A stretch of 64,000 nucleotides of DNA from Alloiococcus otitis ATCC 51267 (lineage in GTDB: Bacteria; Bacillota; Bacilli; Lactobacillales; Carnobacteriaceae_A). The position numbers were made by a program, and so were the translations under genes. The stretch spans positions 62,001 to 126,000 of the forward strand of contig NZ_JH992960.1 in the NCBI RefSeq assembly GCF_000315445.1, read 5' to 3'. Of the stretch, positions 38,091 to 47,417 are shown piece by piece (position 1 is the stretch's first letter; the number at the start of each line of letters is the position of its first letter). Below the pieces are notes generated by a model that worked only from the letters and a program-made list of their open reading frames with translations, did no database searches and was not told where the DNA came from.

Positions 38091-39020
38091 ATGAACAATT
38101 CCCGTATTTTTTTAGTCTATGACCGTAAAGACTGGCAGTCTCTTAGAGAAAATGCCAGCCTTTCTTTAACGGAAAAAAACCTAAATAACTTGCGTGCAGT
38201 GAATGACGTCATATCGATGGAAGATGTCCGAGAAGTTTACGTCCCCATTATCCAATTACTGGATGTCTACATAAAAAGTTACTACCGCCACCAGGCTTCC
38301 TTGATCAATTACTTGAACCTGGACCAGCCTAAAAAGTACCAACCCTATGTGATTGGGATTGCAGGGAGCGTGGCTGTGGGCAAGTCTACGGTTGCCAGGC
38401 TTCTTAAGTCCCTCTTGAGCGACTACTATCCGGAAAAAAAGGTAGACCTCCTCACAACAGATGGCTTCCTTTATCCGAATAAGATTTTAAAAGAGCGAGA
38501 TATCATGGACCGCAAGGGTTTTCCCGAAAGCTATGATATGAAACGTTTGATTAACTTTATGACCGATGTCAAAAATAATGTTCCCAACATCCAGGTGCCC
38601 AAGTATTCCCACCAAGTTTACGACATAGTAGAAGGGGAAAGGTTGACCATTAACCAGCCAGACATCTTGATTGTCGAAGGGATCAATGTGCTCCAACTTC
38701 CTTCTAATGAGAAGATTTTTGTTAGCGATTTTTTCGACTTCTCCTTTTATGTGGATGCCTCAGAAAATCTGATTGAAAAATGGTACATGCAACGCTTTGG
38801 CACCTTTATGGATACCGCCTTCCAAGACCCCAACAACTATTACTACAAGTTTAATGACTGGGACCGCAAGGAAGCTTTTGCCTATGCCAACCAAGTTTGG
38901 GAAACGGTTAACCTAGAAAACCTCAGGGAATATATTCTACCCACCCGACTCCGGGCTAACCTCATCCTCCATAAAACCCATAACCACTACATCGACAAGA
39001 TTTTACTCAAAAAACACTGA
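38091..39020 (+). CDS. coaA: Type I pantothenate kinase
   Basis: Controls coenzyme A synthesis by phosphorylating pantothenate. 309 residues with Walker A IGIAGSVAVGKSTVARLL near 91, DLLTTDGFLYPN, RKGFPESYD and the FIDFSIYVDA-like DFSFYVDASENLIEKWY block. RBS TTGGAGG. Confidence 0.97.
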   Translation: MNNSRIFLVYDRKDWQSLRENASLSLTEKNLNNLRAVNDVISMEDVREVYVPIIQLLDVYIKSYYRHQASLINYLNLDQPKKYQPYVIGIAGSVAVGKSTVARLLKSLLSDYYPEKKVDLLTTDGFLYPNKILKERDIMDRKGFPESYDMKRLINFMTDVKNNVPNIQVPKYSHQVYDIVEGERLTINQPDILIVEGINVLQLPSNEKIFVSDFFDFSFYVDASENLIEKWYMQRFGTFMDTAFQDPNNYYYKFNDWDRKEAFAYANQVWETVNLENLREYILPTRLRANLILHKTHNHYIDKILLKKH

Positions 39021-39030
39021 TGTCAATACA

Positions 39031-39063
39031 AGCCAAGGACCCAGATTGGTCTTTGGCTTTTTA
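39031..39063 (+). terminator. coaA terminator
   Basis: AGCCAAGGACC (39031-39041) pairs with GGTCTTTGGCT (39048-39058), then TTTT. Confidence 0.85.
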
Positions 39064-39141
39064 CTAGCCAAAAACTAAAAAGGGCTATCATTTGTCATTA
39101 TTTTAGCCATAGGGGATAATAAGGAAAAGGAGGTTTGACGG

Positions 39142-40548
39142 ATGAAAACTTATGACAAACTTTACTACGATGGCCAGTGGCAAGAAGCTAAGTCGGATGA
39201 CTACAGGGAAGTCATCAACTCAGCTAATGAAGAAGTTATCGCTAAGGTCAAAAGTGCCAGCAAGGAAGATATCGATTTGGCGGTTCAATCAGCCAATGAA
39301 GCCTTTGACAGCTGGAGTCAGTTAGACCCCAAAGACCGGGCTAGCTACCTTGAGCAAATCGCCCAAGGGATAGAGGATCGATTAGATGAAATAGCAGAAA
39401 CAGTAGTTTTAGAATTAGGGTCTTCCAGGGACTTTAGCCAAAGTGCTCAGGCCCAAAATGCCGTTAATGAAATGCGGGCCACCCTTAAAGATTTTGCAGA
39501 CTTTTCCTTTGTTGACCAAGTGGACCAGGGGCAAGTGGTCAAGGAGGGAACTGGGGTCGTTGCTTGTATCACCCCTTGGAACTTCCCTCTCAACCAGATT
39601 CAACGTAAGATGACCCCAGCCCTTTTAGCCGGCAATACCGTTGTGGTCAAACCAGCTTCTGAAACCCCTTTAACTGCCTACATCTTAGCTGACATTATCC
39701 ACCAGGTTGGCTTGCCCAAGGGTGTCTTTAACATGGTCTTTGGGTCAGGATCTAGTGTCGGGGACTACCTGGCAGACCACCCAGATATCGCCTTAATTTC
39801 CTTTACCGGGTCTACTGAAGTGGGCCGTTTGATGTACCAAAAAGCAGGCAAAGGGATTAAGCGCCTGGTTTTGGAACTTGGAGGCAAGTCAGCCATGGTC
39901 TTCTTAGAAGGGGGCGACTTGGAAGCTGCAGTTAAACAAGCGGCCGATACGGTCTTGGACAACCAGGGCCAGACCTGTTCTGCCTTGTCCCGCTTAATCG
40001 TCCCAGGTGACCGGCTGGAAGACACCAAGGCTATCCTCAAAGATTACTACCAAGACATCCAGGTCGGTGACCCTAGCCAAGATGGGGTCAAGGTCGGACC
40101 GATGGTGTCAAAAGACCAATACCAAAGGGTCTTAGACTATATTGCAAAAGGTAAGGAAGAAGGCGCCCAAGTCTTACTGGGTGGCCAGGCGGTGGAAGGT
40201 CCTGGTTACTTTATCCAACCGACCGTCTTTACCGAAGCCACAAATGACATGACTATCGCTCGAGAAGAAATTTTCGGACCAGTCTTGACCGTTTTAACCT
40301 ATGATAGTGTCGAAGAAGCCATTGCTATTGCCAATGACTCCCCTTATGGTTTGAGTGGGGCGGTGACTGGGCCTAAAGATGAAGCTTTTGAAGTGGCCAA
40401 ACGCTTGCGGACAGGGAATGTGAATGTCAACCAAGCCAGCCGCAATCCAAGACTGCCTTTTGGGGGCTACAAGGAGTCTGGTTTTGGCCGAGAAAACGGG
40501 ATTTACGCCCTCGATGACTACCTGGAACTCAAGGCAATTTTTGAATAA
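39142..40548 (+). CDS. NAD(P)-dependent aldehyde dehydrogenase
   Basis: 468 residues, ALDH superfamily. ITPWNFPLNQIQRKMTPALLAGNTVVVKPA (described in part) binds cofactor. The catalytic Glu is in VLELGGKSA and the catalytic Cys in NQGQTCSALSRL. Near the end is EIFGPVLTVLTYD. It resembles the group annotated for short aliphatic or semialdehyde substrates, but the substrate cannot be read from sequence. Monocistronic between terminators. Confidence 0.9.
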   Translation: MKTYDKLYYDGQWQEAKSDDYREVINSANEEVIAKVKSASKEDIDLAVQSANEAFDSWSQLDPKDRASYLEQIAQGIEDRLDEIAETVVLELGSSRDFSQSAQAQNAVNEMRATLKDFADFSFVDQVDQGQVVKEGTGVVACITPWNFPLNQIQRKMTPALLAGNTVVVKPASETPLTAYILADIIHQVGLPKGVFNMVFGSGSSVGDYLADHPDIALISFTGSTEVGRLMYQKAGKGIKRLVLELGGKSAMVFLEGGDLEAAVKQAADTVLDNQGQTCSALSRLIVPGDRLEDTKAILKDYYQDIQVGDPSQDGVKVGPMVSKDQYQRVLDYIAKGKEEGAQVLLGGQAVEGPGYFIQPTVFTEATNDMTIAREEIFGPVLTVLTYDSVEEAIAIANDSPYGLSGAVTGPKDEAFEVAKRLRTGNVNVNQASRNPRLPFGGYKESGFGRENGIYALDDYLELKAIFE

Positions 40549-40587
40549 GTCCAGCTCACTAATTTAGAAGCAAACTAAATGAGTAAG

Positions 40588-40634
40588 AGGCCTGTCAGCT
40601 TTATTCTTTGGGAATAACTGACAGGCCTTATTAT
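40588..40634 (+). terminator. Terminator after the aldehyde dehydrogenase gene
   Basis: AGGCCTGTCAG (40588-40598) pairs with CTGACAGGCCT (40618-40628) around a 19-nt loop, followed by TATTATTATT. Confidence 0.75.
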
Positions 40635-40696
40635 TATTTGCTGTCAACCTGCCTTATGCCAGGCTTGTTACTATCCATTCCTACTAGTTAAATGCG

Positions 40697-40725
40697 TTAA
40701 CATTAATTTAATAGAATGATATAAT
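40697..40725 (+). promoter_or_regulatory. Promoter of pncB-nadE-nagA
   Basis: TTAACA (40697-40702), 17 nt, TATAAT (40720-40725), 41 nt before the GTG start. Confidence 0.7.
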
Positions 40726-40766
40726 AAGGCTAAATGAGAATGGACTAAACTAGGAGGACTATAATA

Positions 40767-42266
40767 GTGACCCAGTATGCGAATGATTCTTTAGCCTTGC
40801 ACACCGACCTGTATGAAATTAATATGATCTTAACCCACTGGCAGAAGGGGAATGCTGACCGCCGTGCTGTTTTTGAAATGTACTTCCGAGACAACCCCTT
40901 TGGCATGGGCTATGCCATTTTTACTGGCTTGGAGCGGTTGATTGATTATATCGAAAATTTGCACTTTTCAAAAAGCGATATCGACTACCTGCGGGATAGC
41001 CAAAACTACCCTGAAGAATTCCTGGATTATCTGGCCAATTGGCACTTTAGGGGCAGCATCCGGTCCTACAAGGAAGGGGAGGTGGCCTTTGCCAATGAAC
41101 CCTTGATTCAGGTTGAGGGCCCCATTGTGGACTGCCAATTGATTGAAACTGCTCTTTTGAATATTGTTAATTTCCAGACCCTGATTGCCACCAAAGCTGC
41201 CCAAATTAAAACCGTTGCCCAGGAAGATTCTGTCTTGGAATTCGGATCACGCCGGGCCCAAGAGATTGACGCCAGTGTCTGGGGTGCCCGGGCGACCTAT
41301 ATAGGCGGTTGTGACGCAACTAGTAATGTTTTAGCTGGCAAGCGTTTTGGCATTCCAATAGCTGGGACCCATGCCCATGCCTTGATCCAGGCCTACCGGG
41401 ATGAGGTGGAAGCCTTCCGTGCCTATGCGGAGACCCACCGAGATTGCATTTTCCTGGTGGATACTTACAATACCTTAGATTCTGGTGTCCCCAATGCCAT
41501 CCAGGTGGCCAGAGAATTTGGCGACAAGATTAACTTCAAGGGGGTTCGCTTGGACTCAGGCGACTTGTCCTACTTGTCTAAACGGGTCCGCCAGCAGTTA
41601 GATGAAGCGGGTTTCCCCGAAGCTAAAATTTATGCTTCCAGTGACTTGGATTCGTCAACCATCCTAAATTTAAAAATGCAGGGTGCTAAAATTGATGTCT
41701 GGGGGGTAGGAACCAAATTAATCACTGCCTATGACCAGCCAGCCTTAGGAGGGGTTTACAAGTTGGTTTCCGTCCAGGGCAATGACGGCCAGATGCACAA
41801 CACACTCAAACTAACAGGGGATGCCGACAAGATCTCCACCCCAGGTAAAAAGCAAGTTTACCGAATCCACAGCCAGCAAGGACGCAAACCTGAAGGGGAC
41901 TATATCACTTTTGATGATGAGAAAATTGATGAAAAAGGCGACCTCTTCATGTTCCACCCTAAACACCCCTACATCAATAAAACGGTCAAGGACTTTAAGG
42001 CTAGACCCCTTCTCCACGACATCTACATTAACGGGGAATTAGTCTACGACAAACCAGATCTCGAGAGTATCCGGGCCTATTCTGACCAATCTTTAGATGA
42101 ATTTTACGAAGAATACAAGCGGGTTTTAAACCCTGAAAATTACCCGGTTGACTTATCAGAAGCACTTTTTAATGCTAAAATGGAAACGATCAAAGAATTT
42201 AGACACCAAGCCCAATCCAAGGAGACGAGAAAGGTTTTTGACGCCAAAGAAAAAGGTGAAGCTTAA
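40767..42266 (+). CDS. pncB: Nicotinate phosphoribosyltransferase
   Basis: Salvages nicotinate with PRPP to nicotinate mononucleotide. 499 residues, the long Gram-positive form. [16 protein letters not shown] at the N-terminus, [26 protein letters not shown] with the phosphorylated His, and [12 protein letters not shown] are conserved. Starts at GTG with AGGAGG 9 nt before. Its TAA overlaps the nadE ATG, so the NAD salvage steps are translated together. Confidence 0.95.
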   Translation: MTQYANDSLALHTDLYEINMILTHWQKGNADRRAVFEMYFRDNPFGMGYAIFTGLERLIDYIENLHFSKSDIDYLRDSQNYPEEFLDYLANWHFRGSIRSYKEGEVAFANEPLIQVEGPIVDCQLIETALLNIVNFQTLIATKAAQIKTVAQEDSVLEFGSRRAQEIDASVWGARATYIGGCDATSNVLAGKRFGIPIAGTHAHALIQAYRDEVEAFRAYAETHRDCIFLVDTYNTLDSGVPNAIQVAREFGDKINFKGVRLDSGDLSYLSKRVRQQLDEAGFPEAKIYASSDLDSSTILNLKMQGAKIDVWGVGTKLITAYDQPALGGVYKLVSVQGNDGQMHNTLKLTGDADKISTPGKKQVYRIHSQQGRKPEGDYITFDDEKIDEKGDLFMFHPKHPYINKTVKDFKARPLLHDIYINGELVYDKPDLESIRAYSDQSLDEFYEEYKRVLNPENYPVDLSEALFNAKMETIKEFRHQAQSKETRKVFDAKEKGEA

Positions 42267-43105
42267 TGGGAGATGACTTAAGAGAAGAAATTCTTGACCA
42301 AATGAAGGTCCAAGCCCAAATTGACCCCAATAAGGAAATTCGCCGAACCATTGACTTTATCAAGGACTATCTTCAGGCCCACCCTTTTTTTGAATCCCTA
42401 ATCTTGGGCATCTCCGGTGGCCAGGATTCAACCCTCCTCGGCAAGCTAGCCCAGATGGCCTGCCTTGAACTGAGGGAAGAGAAGGAATCTGACAAGCCAA
42501 TCTTTATTGGTATCCGCCTGCCTTATGGGGACCAATTTGATGAAGCAGAAGCCCAGCAAGCCCTCGATTGGATCCAGCCTGACCAGGCTTTGACCATCAA
42601 TATCAAAGAGTCTGTTGATAGTCTGGTTGAGACTTTTGCAGGCCAAGGCATTGACGTTTCTGACTTTAACAAGGGCAATATCAAGGCTCGGGTTCGGATG
42701 GTGGCCCAATATGGCCTAGCGGGTCACTTCCAAGGGGCTGTGTTAGGGTCTGACCATTCAGCCGAAAATGTTACTGGTTTTTTCACCAAGCATGGGGATG
42801 GGGCCAGTGACCTCAACCCCCTATTCCGCCTAAATAAACGCCAGGGGAAGGCCCTGCTTGAGGAATTAGGGGCTCCCAAGAACTTGTACCAAAAGACCCC
42901 CACAGCTGACTTGGAAGAAGACCAGCCTGGCTTGTCGGATGAAGACAAGTTAGGGGTTTCTTATGAGGCTATTGATGATTACTTAGAGGGCAAGCCTGTC
43001 AGCCAGGGGGACCAGGCAACCATCGAAAAATGGTATCAGCAAACAGCCCACAAGCGCCACTTGCCGGTGACTATCTTTGATGATTTTTGGAAGGAAAAAA
43101 ATTAG
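42266..43105 (+). CDS. nadE: NAD+ synthetase, ammonia-dependent
   Basis: Amidates nicotinate adenine dinucleotide to NAD+. 279 residues without a glutaminase domain. The ATP pyrophosphatase loop [32 protein letters not shown] and [19 protein letters not shown] are visible. Start overlaps pncB by one base. Confidence 0.97.
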   Translation: MGDDLREEILDQMKVQAQIDPNKEIRRTIDFIKDYLQAHPFFESLILGISGGQDSTLLGKLAQMACLELREEKESDKPIFIGIRLPYGDQFDEAEAQQALDWIQPDQALTINIKESVDSLVETFAGQGIDVSDFNKGNIKARVRMVAQYGLAGHFQGAVLGSDHSAENVTGFFTKHGDGASDLNPLFRLNKRQGKALLEELGAPKNLYQKTPTADLEEDQPGLSDEDKLGVSYEAIDDYLEGKPVSQGDQATIEKWYQQTAHKRHLPVTIFDDFWKEKN

Positions 43106-43119
43106 AAAGAAGTGGAAAA

Positions 43120-44259
43120 ATGGCAAGCGTTTTTACAAATGCAAAGATTTACTGTGGTAACCAGGTGATCGACCCAGGTTTTATTCGTTTTGACCGAGAT
43201 ATCAAGCAGGTTGGTCCCATGACAGACTACCAAGAAGAAGGCCAAGACCAGGTTAAGGATCTTTCAGGTCAGATCATTATTCCTGGTTTTATCGATATCC
43301 ACAGCCACGGGGGTTATGGGATCGACAACATGGATGCTGACCCTGACAAGATTGATGAGATGGTGGACCTCTTCTTAAACGAAGGGATTACTTCTTACTT
43401 TGCCACCACCATGTCCCAAACTGCCTCTAATATTACCGCTGCCATGGAAGCTATTGCTGAGGCCATGAAAAAAAACGACCGAATACTTGGTGTCCACTTG
43501 GAAGGACCCTTTATTAACGAAAAACACAAGGGAGCCCAATCAGCTGACCACATTGTCCCAGCTAATTTGGACCTCCTTAAAAAATGGCAGGACATCACCG
43601 GTGGTAAAATTAAGTTGATTACTTATGCTCCTGAACAGGCAAATGTTAAGGCCTTTGAAGACTACTGCCTGGACCAAGGTATTGTTCTTTCTGCTGGTCA
43701 CACGGATGCGACTTACGACGTCTTAGACCAGTCTCCGATTACCCACATCACCCACCTTTTTAACGGTCAAAAAGGAATCCACCACCGGGAACCCGGTACT
43801 GCAGGATTTGGCCTGTTAAAAGGGGATGACATTAAGGTTGAATTGATCGTAGACGGCCACCATATTGATCCTAAAATGGTAGACTTTGCCTACCGGATGA
43901 AGGGGGCAAAAGGCATTGTCTTGGTAACGGACTCCATGCGGGCGAAAGGCTTGCCGGATGGTGAGAGTGAGTTGGGTGGTCAAAAAGTAATTGTTAAAGA
44001 CAGCACCGCCCGGCTAGAAAGTGGTTCCTTGGCAGGCAGTGCCTTGACCTATATTGACGCTTTTAGAAATATGATTAACTTTAGTCATTGTTCTATAGAA
44101 GAAGCTGTTTTAATGTCTTCAACTAATCAGGCTGAGGAGTTCAAGTTAGATGGCAAGGGCTACCTGGCTGAAGGTTATGACAGTGACTTTTTGGTCTTAG
44201 ACAAGGACTTGAATTTGAATCAAACCATCGCAGCTGGCAAGGTGCACGATTGCCAATAA
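43120..44259 (+). CDS. nagA: N-acetylglucosamine-6-phosphate deacetylase
   Basis: Removes acetate from GlcNAc-6-P in amino sugar use and wall recycling. 379 residues. Metal and catalytic motifs are FIDIHSHGGYGIDNMD, VHLEGPFIN, SAGHTDATYD, HLFNG and LVTDSMRAKG (catalytic Asp). The ATG at 43120 lies 14 nt after nadE with GAAAGAAGTGG before it. An adjoining regulator gene of the NagR type is frameshifted. Confidence 0.95.
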   Translation: MASVFTNAKIYCGNQVIDPGFIRFDRDIKQVGPMTDYQEEGQDQVKDLSGQIIIPGFIDIHSHGGYGIDNMDADPDKIDEMVDLFLNEGITSYFATTMSQTASNITAAMEAIAEAMKKNDRILGVHLEGPFINEKHKGAQSADHIVPANLDLLKKWQDITGGKIKLITYAPEQANVKAFEDYCLDQGIVLSAGHTDATYDVLDQSPITHITHLFNGQKGIHHREPGTAGFGLLKGDDIKVELIVDGHHIDPKMVDFAYRMKGAKGIVLVTDSMRAKGLPDGESELGGQKVIVKDSTARLESGSLAGSALTYIDAFRNMINFSHCSIEEAVLMSSTNQAEEFKLDGKGYLAEGYDSDFLVLDKDLNLNQTIAAGKVHDCQ

Positions 44260-44281
44260 ACTGGCAGATAGGGGGCTAACA

Positions 44282-44997
44282 TTGACAGACCAAGAACTAT
44301 CTGTTTACATTAAGATTCACAATCAAATGCGAGAGCAAATTAAACAAGGTCTTTGGAAGGAAGGGCAGAAGATCCCTTCCGAACGCAACTTGGCCGACCG
44401 CTACAATGTTAGCCGAATGACCGCCAGAGCAGCCATCAACAGCTTGGTGGCTGATGGTATACTAGAACGGCGAGTAGGGTCTGGGACCTATGTTTCCGTT
44501 AGTAAGATCAAAGAAAAGCTTAACGGCCTGGCCAGTTTTACTGAAACGGTTGAAAAACTGGGCAAGCAACCCTCTAGCAAGCTGGTTGCCTACTATACCA
44601 AAAATGCCAATTCCAGTGAAGTGGACAAATGCAACTCCAAGCCGGTGAAAAAGTCCTGGTCTTGGAGCGGGTTCGCTATGCCGACCAGGTCCCCATTTGC
44701 TATGAACAGGCATCCATCCCTAACAGGATTGCCGACCAGTTGAGTAAGGAAAACATTACCAGCCACCTCTACCAGAGCTTGGAGGAAGAAGGCATTCTCC
44801 AAGTAGCCTATGCTGACCAAACCATATCGGCTAGTTGGGCCAATGAAGCTGTGGCGGATATGTTGGAAATCAACCGGGGCGATGCCATCTTGAGCTTGCG
44901 CCAAGTTACTTATAGTCAGGAAGGCCAAGCCTTTGAATACGTCCGATCCAAGTATGTCGGCGACCGGTATGAAATGGTCATCCGGTCAAGCAAATAA
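44282..44997 (+). pseudogene. GntR/HutC-family regulator (NagR/YvoA type) with a one-base frameshift
   Basis: The N-terminal half (44282 on, TTG start, GGGGG upstream) is a GntR winged helix: YIKIHNQMREQIKQGLWKEG then IPSERNLADRYNVSRMTARA. The UTRA effector domain continues in another frame from 44629 (LVLERVRYADQVPICYEQAS) to 44997. Adding one A to the AAA at 44627-44629 rejoins them into about 238 residues, the normal NagR length. As sequenced, the product would be about 153 residues with a nonsense tail and no effector domain. It is either a fresh mutation, leaving nagA without its sugar-phosphate sensor, or a base-calling error. Confidence 0.88.
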
Positions 44998-45053
44998 AAA
45001 AAGTTTTGGTAGGTTTGGCCCACCAAGACTCAATATTTTAGAACCTAAAAAAT

Positions 45054-45097
45054 CAAAAGAGCAAGGGCAGGCGAGTTCAGCTTGTCCTTGCTTTTTT
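45054..45097 (+). terminator. Terminator after the nagR-type gene
   Basis: AGCAAGG and CCTTGCT form the stem base with inner GC pairs, flanked by AAAAG and T6. A weaker hairpin with TTGGTAGG/CCCACCAA lies at 45003-45028. Confidence 0.8.
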
Positions 45098-45247
45098 CTT
45101 TGTCAAATAGCATTGGTGAGGTGCAAGATTGGGGGACCCTTGTTTTTGCTTGTCCGCTATTTGATAATTGTGGGGCATGCATTGGTGTTTCTTAGACAGT
45201 AATCCCGGGGGGAAGTTGGATTTTTGGGAAGTATAAACTTGACTTCC

Positions 45248-45487
45248 AAAACTTCCCTATTTTGAATTATTGTCCAGTTTCAATTCCGAAACTTCCCTAT
45301 TTTGAATTATTGTCCAGTTTCAAGTCTAAAAGTACCGAATGACTACCCCATTATCGCCTTTCACGTCTGAAAGTACCGAACGGCTAGCTCATTGTCGCCT
45401 TTCAAGATCGAAAGTACCGAACGGCTAGCCCATTGTCGCCTTTCACGTCTGAAAGTACTGAATGACTAACCCCTTGCAAGCTTTCAC
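45248..45487. repeat. Two tandem repeat families with 40-41 bp period and palindromic joints
   Basis: First come two copies of a 40-bp unit (ACTTCCCTATTTTGAATTAT then TGTCCAGTTTCAA) starting at 45251 and 45291, bounded by GAAACT/AGTTTC. Then come four copies of a 41-bp unit starting at 45324, 45365, 45406 and 45447, each with GAAAGTACCGAA or a close variant at one end and CTTTCA at the other. Junctions such as CTTTCACGTCTGAAAG form small hairpins. The wider gap 45098-45523 has no gene; a 9-bp inverted repeat TCAAATAGC/GCTATTTGA lies at 45103 and 45156. Confidence 0.85.
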
Positions 45488-45523
45488 TAGCAAGCAAGAC
45501 CTCCATGCCCAACCCGTCCATTA

Positions 45524-45550
45524 GAAAAAGGCAACTGGAAGAAGTTGCCT
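45524..45550 (-). terminator. Terminator of the LCP gene (minus strand)
   Basis: On the minus strand AGGCAACT, TCTTCC, AGTTGCCT is followed by TTTTT. It lies 74 bp after the LCP stop. Confidence 0.75.
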
Positions 45551-45623
45551 CAATAAAATTGACTCTATTAAGCTAGTAAGGTCAAAAATGTAGAGTCTTT
45601 TCGGTATTCAGTCAAGCGGGTGT

Positions 45624-46634
45624 TTAGGAATCAAGTTCCTCATCTGTTTGCAAGTTTGCCCTACCATCATGGAGACCTTTAACCTCCAAGTGGTCTTGGA
45701 AGGTATCTGACAGGTCTTCCAAACTGTCTGGGTCGGGCTCTAGTCCATAAACATTGAAGCCGTAATGAGGGAAGAAGATTGTTGTGTCAGAGCCATCCAT
45801 CAGGAAAGTCTCAATATCTTGTGCTGCCTCTCGGTAGTTCATGGCCAAGGTCAGCATCTGCTCACCATCTAAGTTGGTAGACAGGTGGGGGGAGATGGCA
45901 TTTAAAATGGGGTTAAACTTGGCCAGGACATTCATGGTCGTGAATTCCCGGGCCAGGGCCTTGATGACTTTTTGCTGGCGTTCCTGCCGACCATAATCAC
46001 CTTTGGGATCCTGCTTCCGCATCCGGGCAAAGCCCAGTGCTTCTTCCCCGTTCAGCTCTTGCCAGCCCTCTTGGATTTCGATAGGTTGGCCCCCACCCAA
46101 ACTATTACTTTCAGTAAAGGCAAGGTCAGACTTAATCCGGATTCCCCCGACAGCATCAACCAAGTCAGCCAAACCTTGGAAGTCCAAAATGGCGTAGTGG
46201 GAGATGGGGATGTCTAGGAGTTTTTCAACTTCCTTGATCATGAGGTCAATCCCGCCATAAGTGTACATGGCATTAATTTTCTCAGTAAGACCAAAATCCG
46301 TTTCGACCAGGGTGTCCCTTGGGATGGAGACGAGTTTAATATCTTCTGAGTCCGGATTGATGCTAGCCACCATAATGGTATCGGTCCGTGAAGTCAGACC
46401 ATTATCCATATCCATGCCCAGCAGTAAGATAGAAAAAGGTTTCTTCTCTTGGATCTGGTTGTAGTCTAACTGGTCTTGTGGTCTTTCTTCTTGGGCTACA
46501 GAAACTTCTTGGACAAATTGGTTGGTTCGGTAGGCATAATAACCAAAGATACCACCAACAATGAGCATGATACCAGCAATAAAAAACAAGACTATCCTTA
46601 GCCACTTATTCTTTTTATGTTGGTTACCACGCAT
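45624..46634 (-). CDS. LytR-CpsA-Psr (LCP) family cell wall ligase
   Basis: Attaches teichoic acids or other glycopolymers to peptidoglycan. 336 residues: a basic N-terminus, one membrane helix (about 12-34) and an extracellular LCP domain. Motifs include FSILLLGMDMDNGLTSRTDTIMV (quoted as one block in part), SIPRDTLVE, KINAMYTYGG and GFARMRKQDPKGDYGRQERQ with the catalytic Arg and Asp residues. It follows yigZ after 15 nt, an order also seen in Bacillus. Confidence 0.92.
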   Translation of the reverse strand: MRGNQHKKNKWLRIVLFFIAGIMLIVGGIFGYYAYRTNQFVQEVSVAQEERPQDQLDYNQIQEKKPFSILLLGMDMDNGLTSRTDTIMVASINPDSEDIKLVSIPRDTLVETDFGLTEKINAMYTYGGIDLMIKEVEKLLDIPISHYAILDFQGLADLVDAVGGIRIKSDLAFTESNSLGGGQPIEIQEGWQELNGEEALGFARMRKQDPKGDYGRQERQQKVIKALAREFTTMNVLAKFNPILNAISPHLSTNLDGEQMLTLAMNYREAAQDIETFLMDGSDTTIFFPHYGFNVYGLEPDPDSLEDLSDTFQDHLEVKGLHDGRANLQTDEELDS

Positions 46635-46649
46635 AAACTTCCTCTTTCT

Positions 46650-47288
46650 TTAATTGATTTCTTGGTCAATATCGATGTAAGCTTTGGCACCCAGGTGGAA
46701 ACTAGCCTGGTCATTGGTCCATTCAGTCACTTCTGACTTAAATTGGTCCACTTGTTCAGGTTCGACAAAGCATTTAAAAGTTACCTGGTCTGTGTATTCG
46801 GTATCGTTTAAGAGGTAGTCGGATTCTCTCAAAGCATTTTCTAAACTGCCAGAAACCGGGTAGGGAACGGTCACATCGAGGGCTTGTAAGGATTGGCGTT
46901 TAACTACACCAATAGCTTTCACTGCATCATTGACTGCCCCACTATAAGCCCGGATCAAGCCACCAGCTCCTAGTTTCTTCCCGCCAAAATACCGGGTAAC
47001 CACAGCGGTCACATTCTTCAGTTCCCGCTTTTTGAGAATTTCCAGCATCGGCACACCGGCTGTCCCACTGGGCTCACCGTCGTCATGGGCCTTTTGAATG
47101 TCATCCTTCATTCCAATGGTGTAGGCTGAACAATTATGGGTGGCCTTGTAGTGGTCTTTTTTAACGGACTCGATAAAACCATTGGCTTGGTCTTCGGTCT
47201 CCGTCCGGGACATCTGGCAAATAAAGCGGGATTTGTTAATTTCAATTTCATAACTGCCCGCTTCCTTAATTGTGTAGTATGATTCCAT
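46650..47288 (-). CDS. yigZ: YigZ/IMPACT family protein
   Basis: 212 residues. UPF0029 N-terminal domain with NKSRFICQMSRTETEDQA, HNCSAYTIGMKDDIQKAHDDGEPSGTAG (given in part) and VTRYFGGKKLGAGGLIRAYS, then the small DUF1949 domain. Biochemical role unclear, linked to translation control in eukaryotic IMPACT. It is divergent from comFA, as in many Firmicutes. RBS AGGTG before the ATG. Confidence 0.93.
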   Translation of the reverse strand: MESYYTIKEAGSYEIEINKSRFICQMSRTETEDQANGFIESVKKDHYKATHNCSAYTIGMKDDIQKAHDDGEPSGTAGVPMLEILKKRELKNVTAVVTRYFGGKKLGAGGLIRAYSGAVNDAVKAIGVVKRQSLQALDVTVPYPVSGSLENALRESDYLLNDTEYTDQVTFKCFVEPEQVDQFKSEVTEWTNDQASFHLGAKAYIDIDQEIN

Positions 47289-47417
47289 AAAGACACCTAC
47301 CTATTTCCAGTACATTGTAACATAATAGTCGGTTAAGTCGGAAAAATCTTTATAAAATTATTAAGAAGAAAAAATGATTTTCCATCTTTTTTGCGTATAT
47401 ATAGGTGAGGTGGTGAA

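Noticed and set aside
45248-45487. CRISPR-like array
   Set aside because: Whole 40-41 bp units repeat in tandem with no unique spacers.
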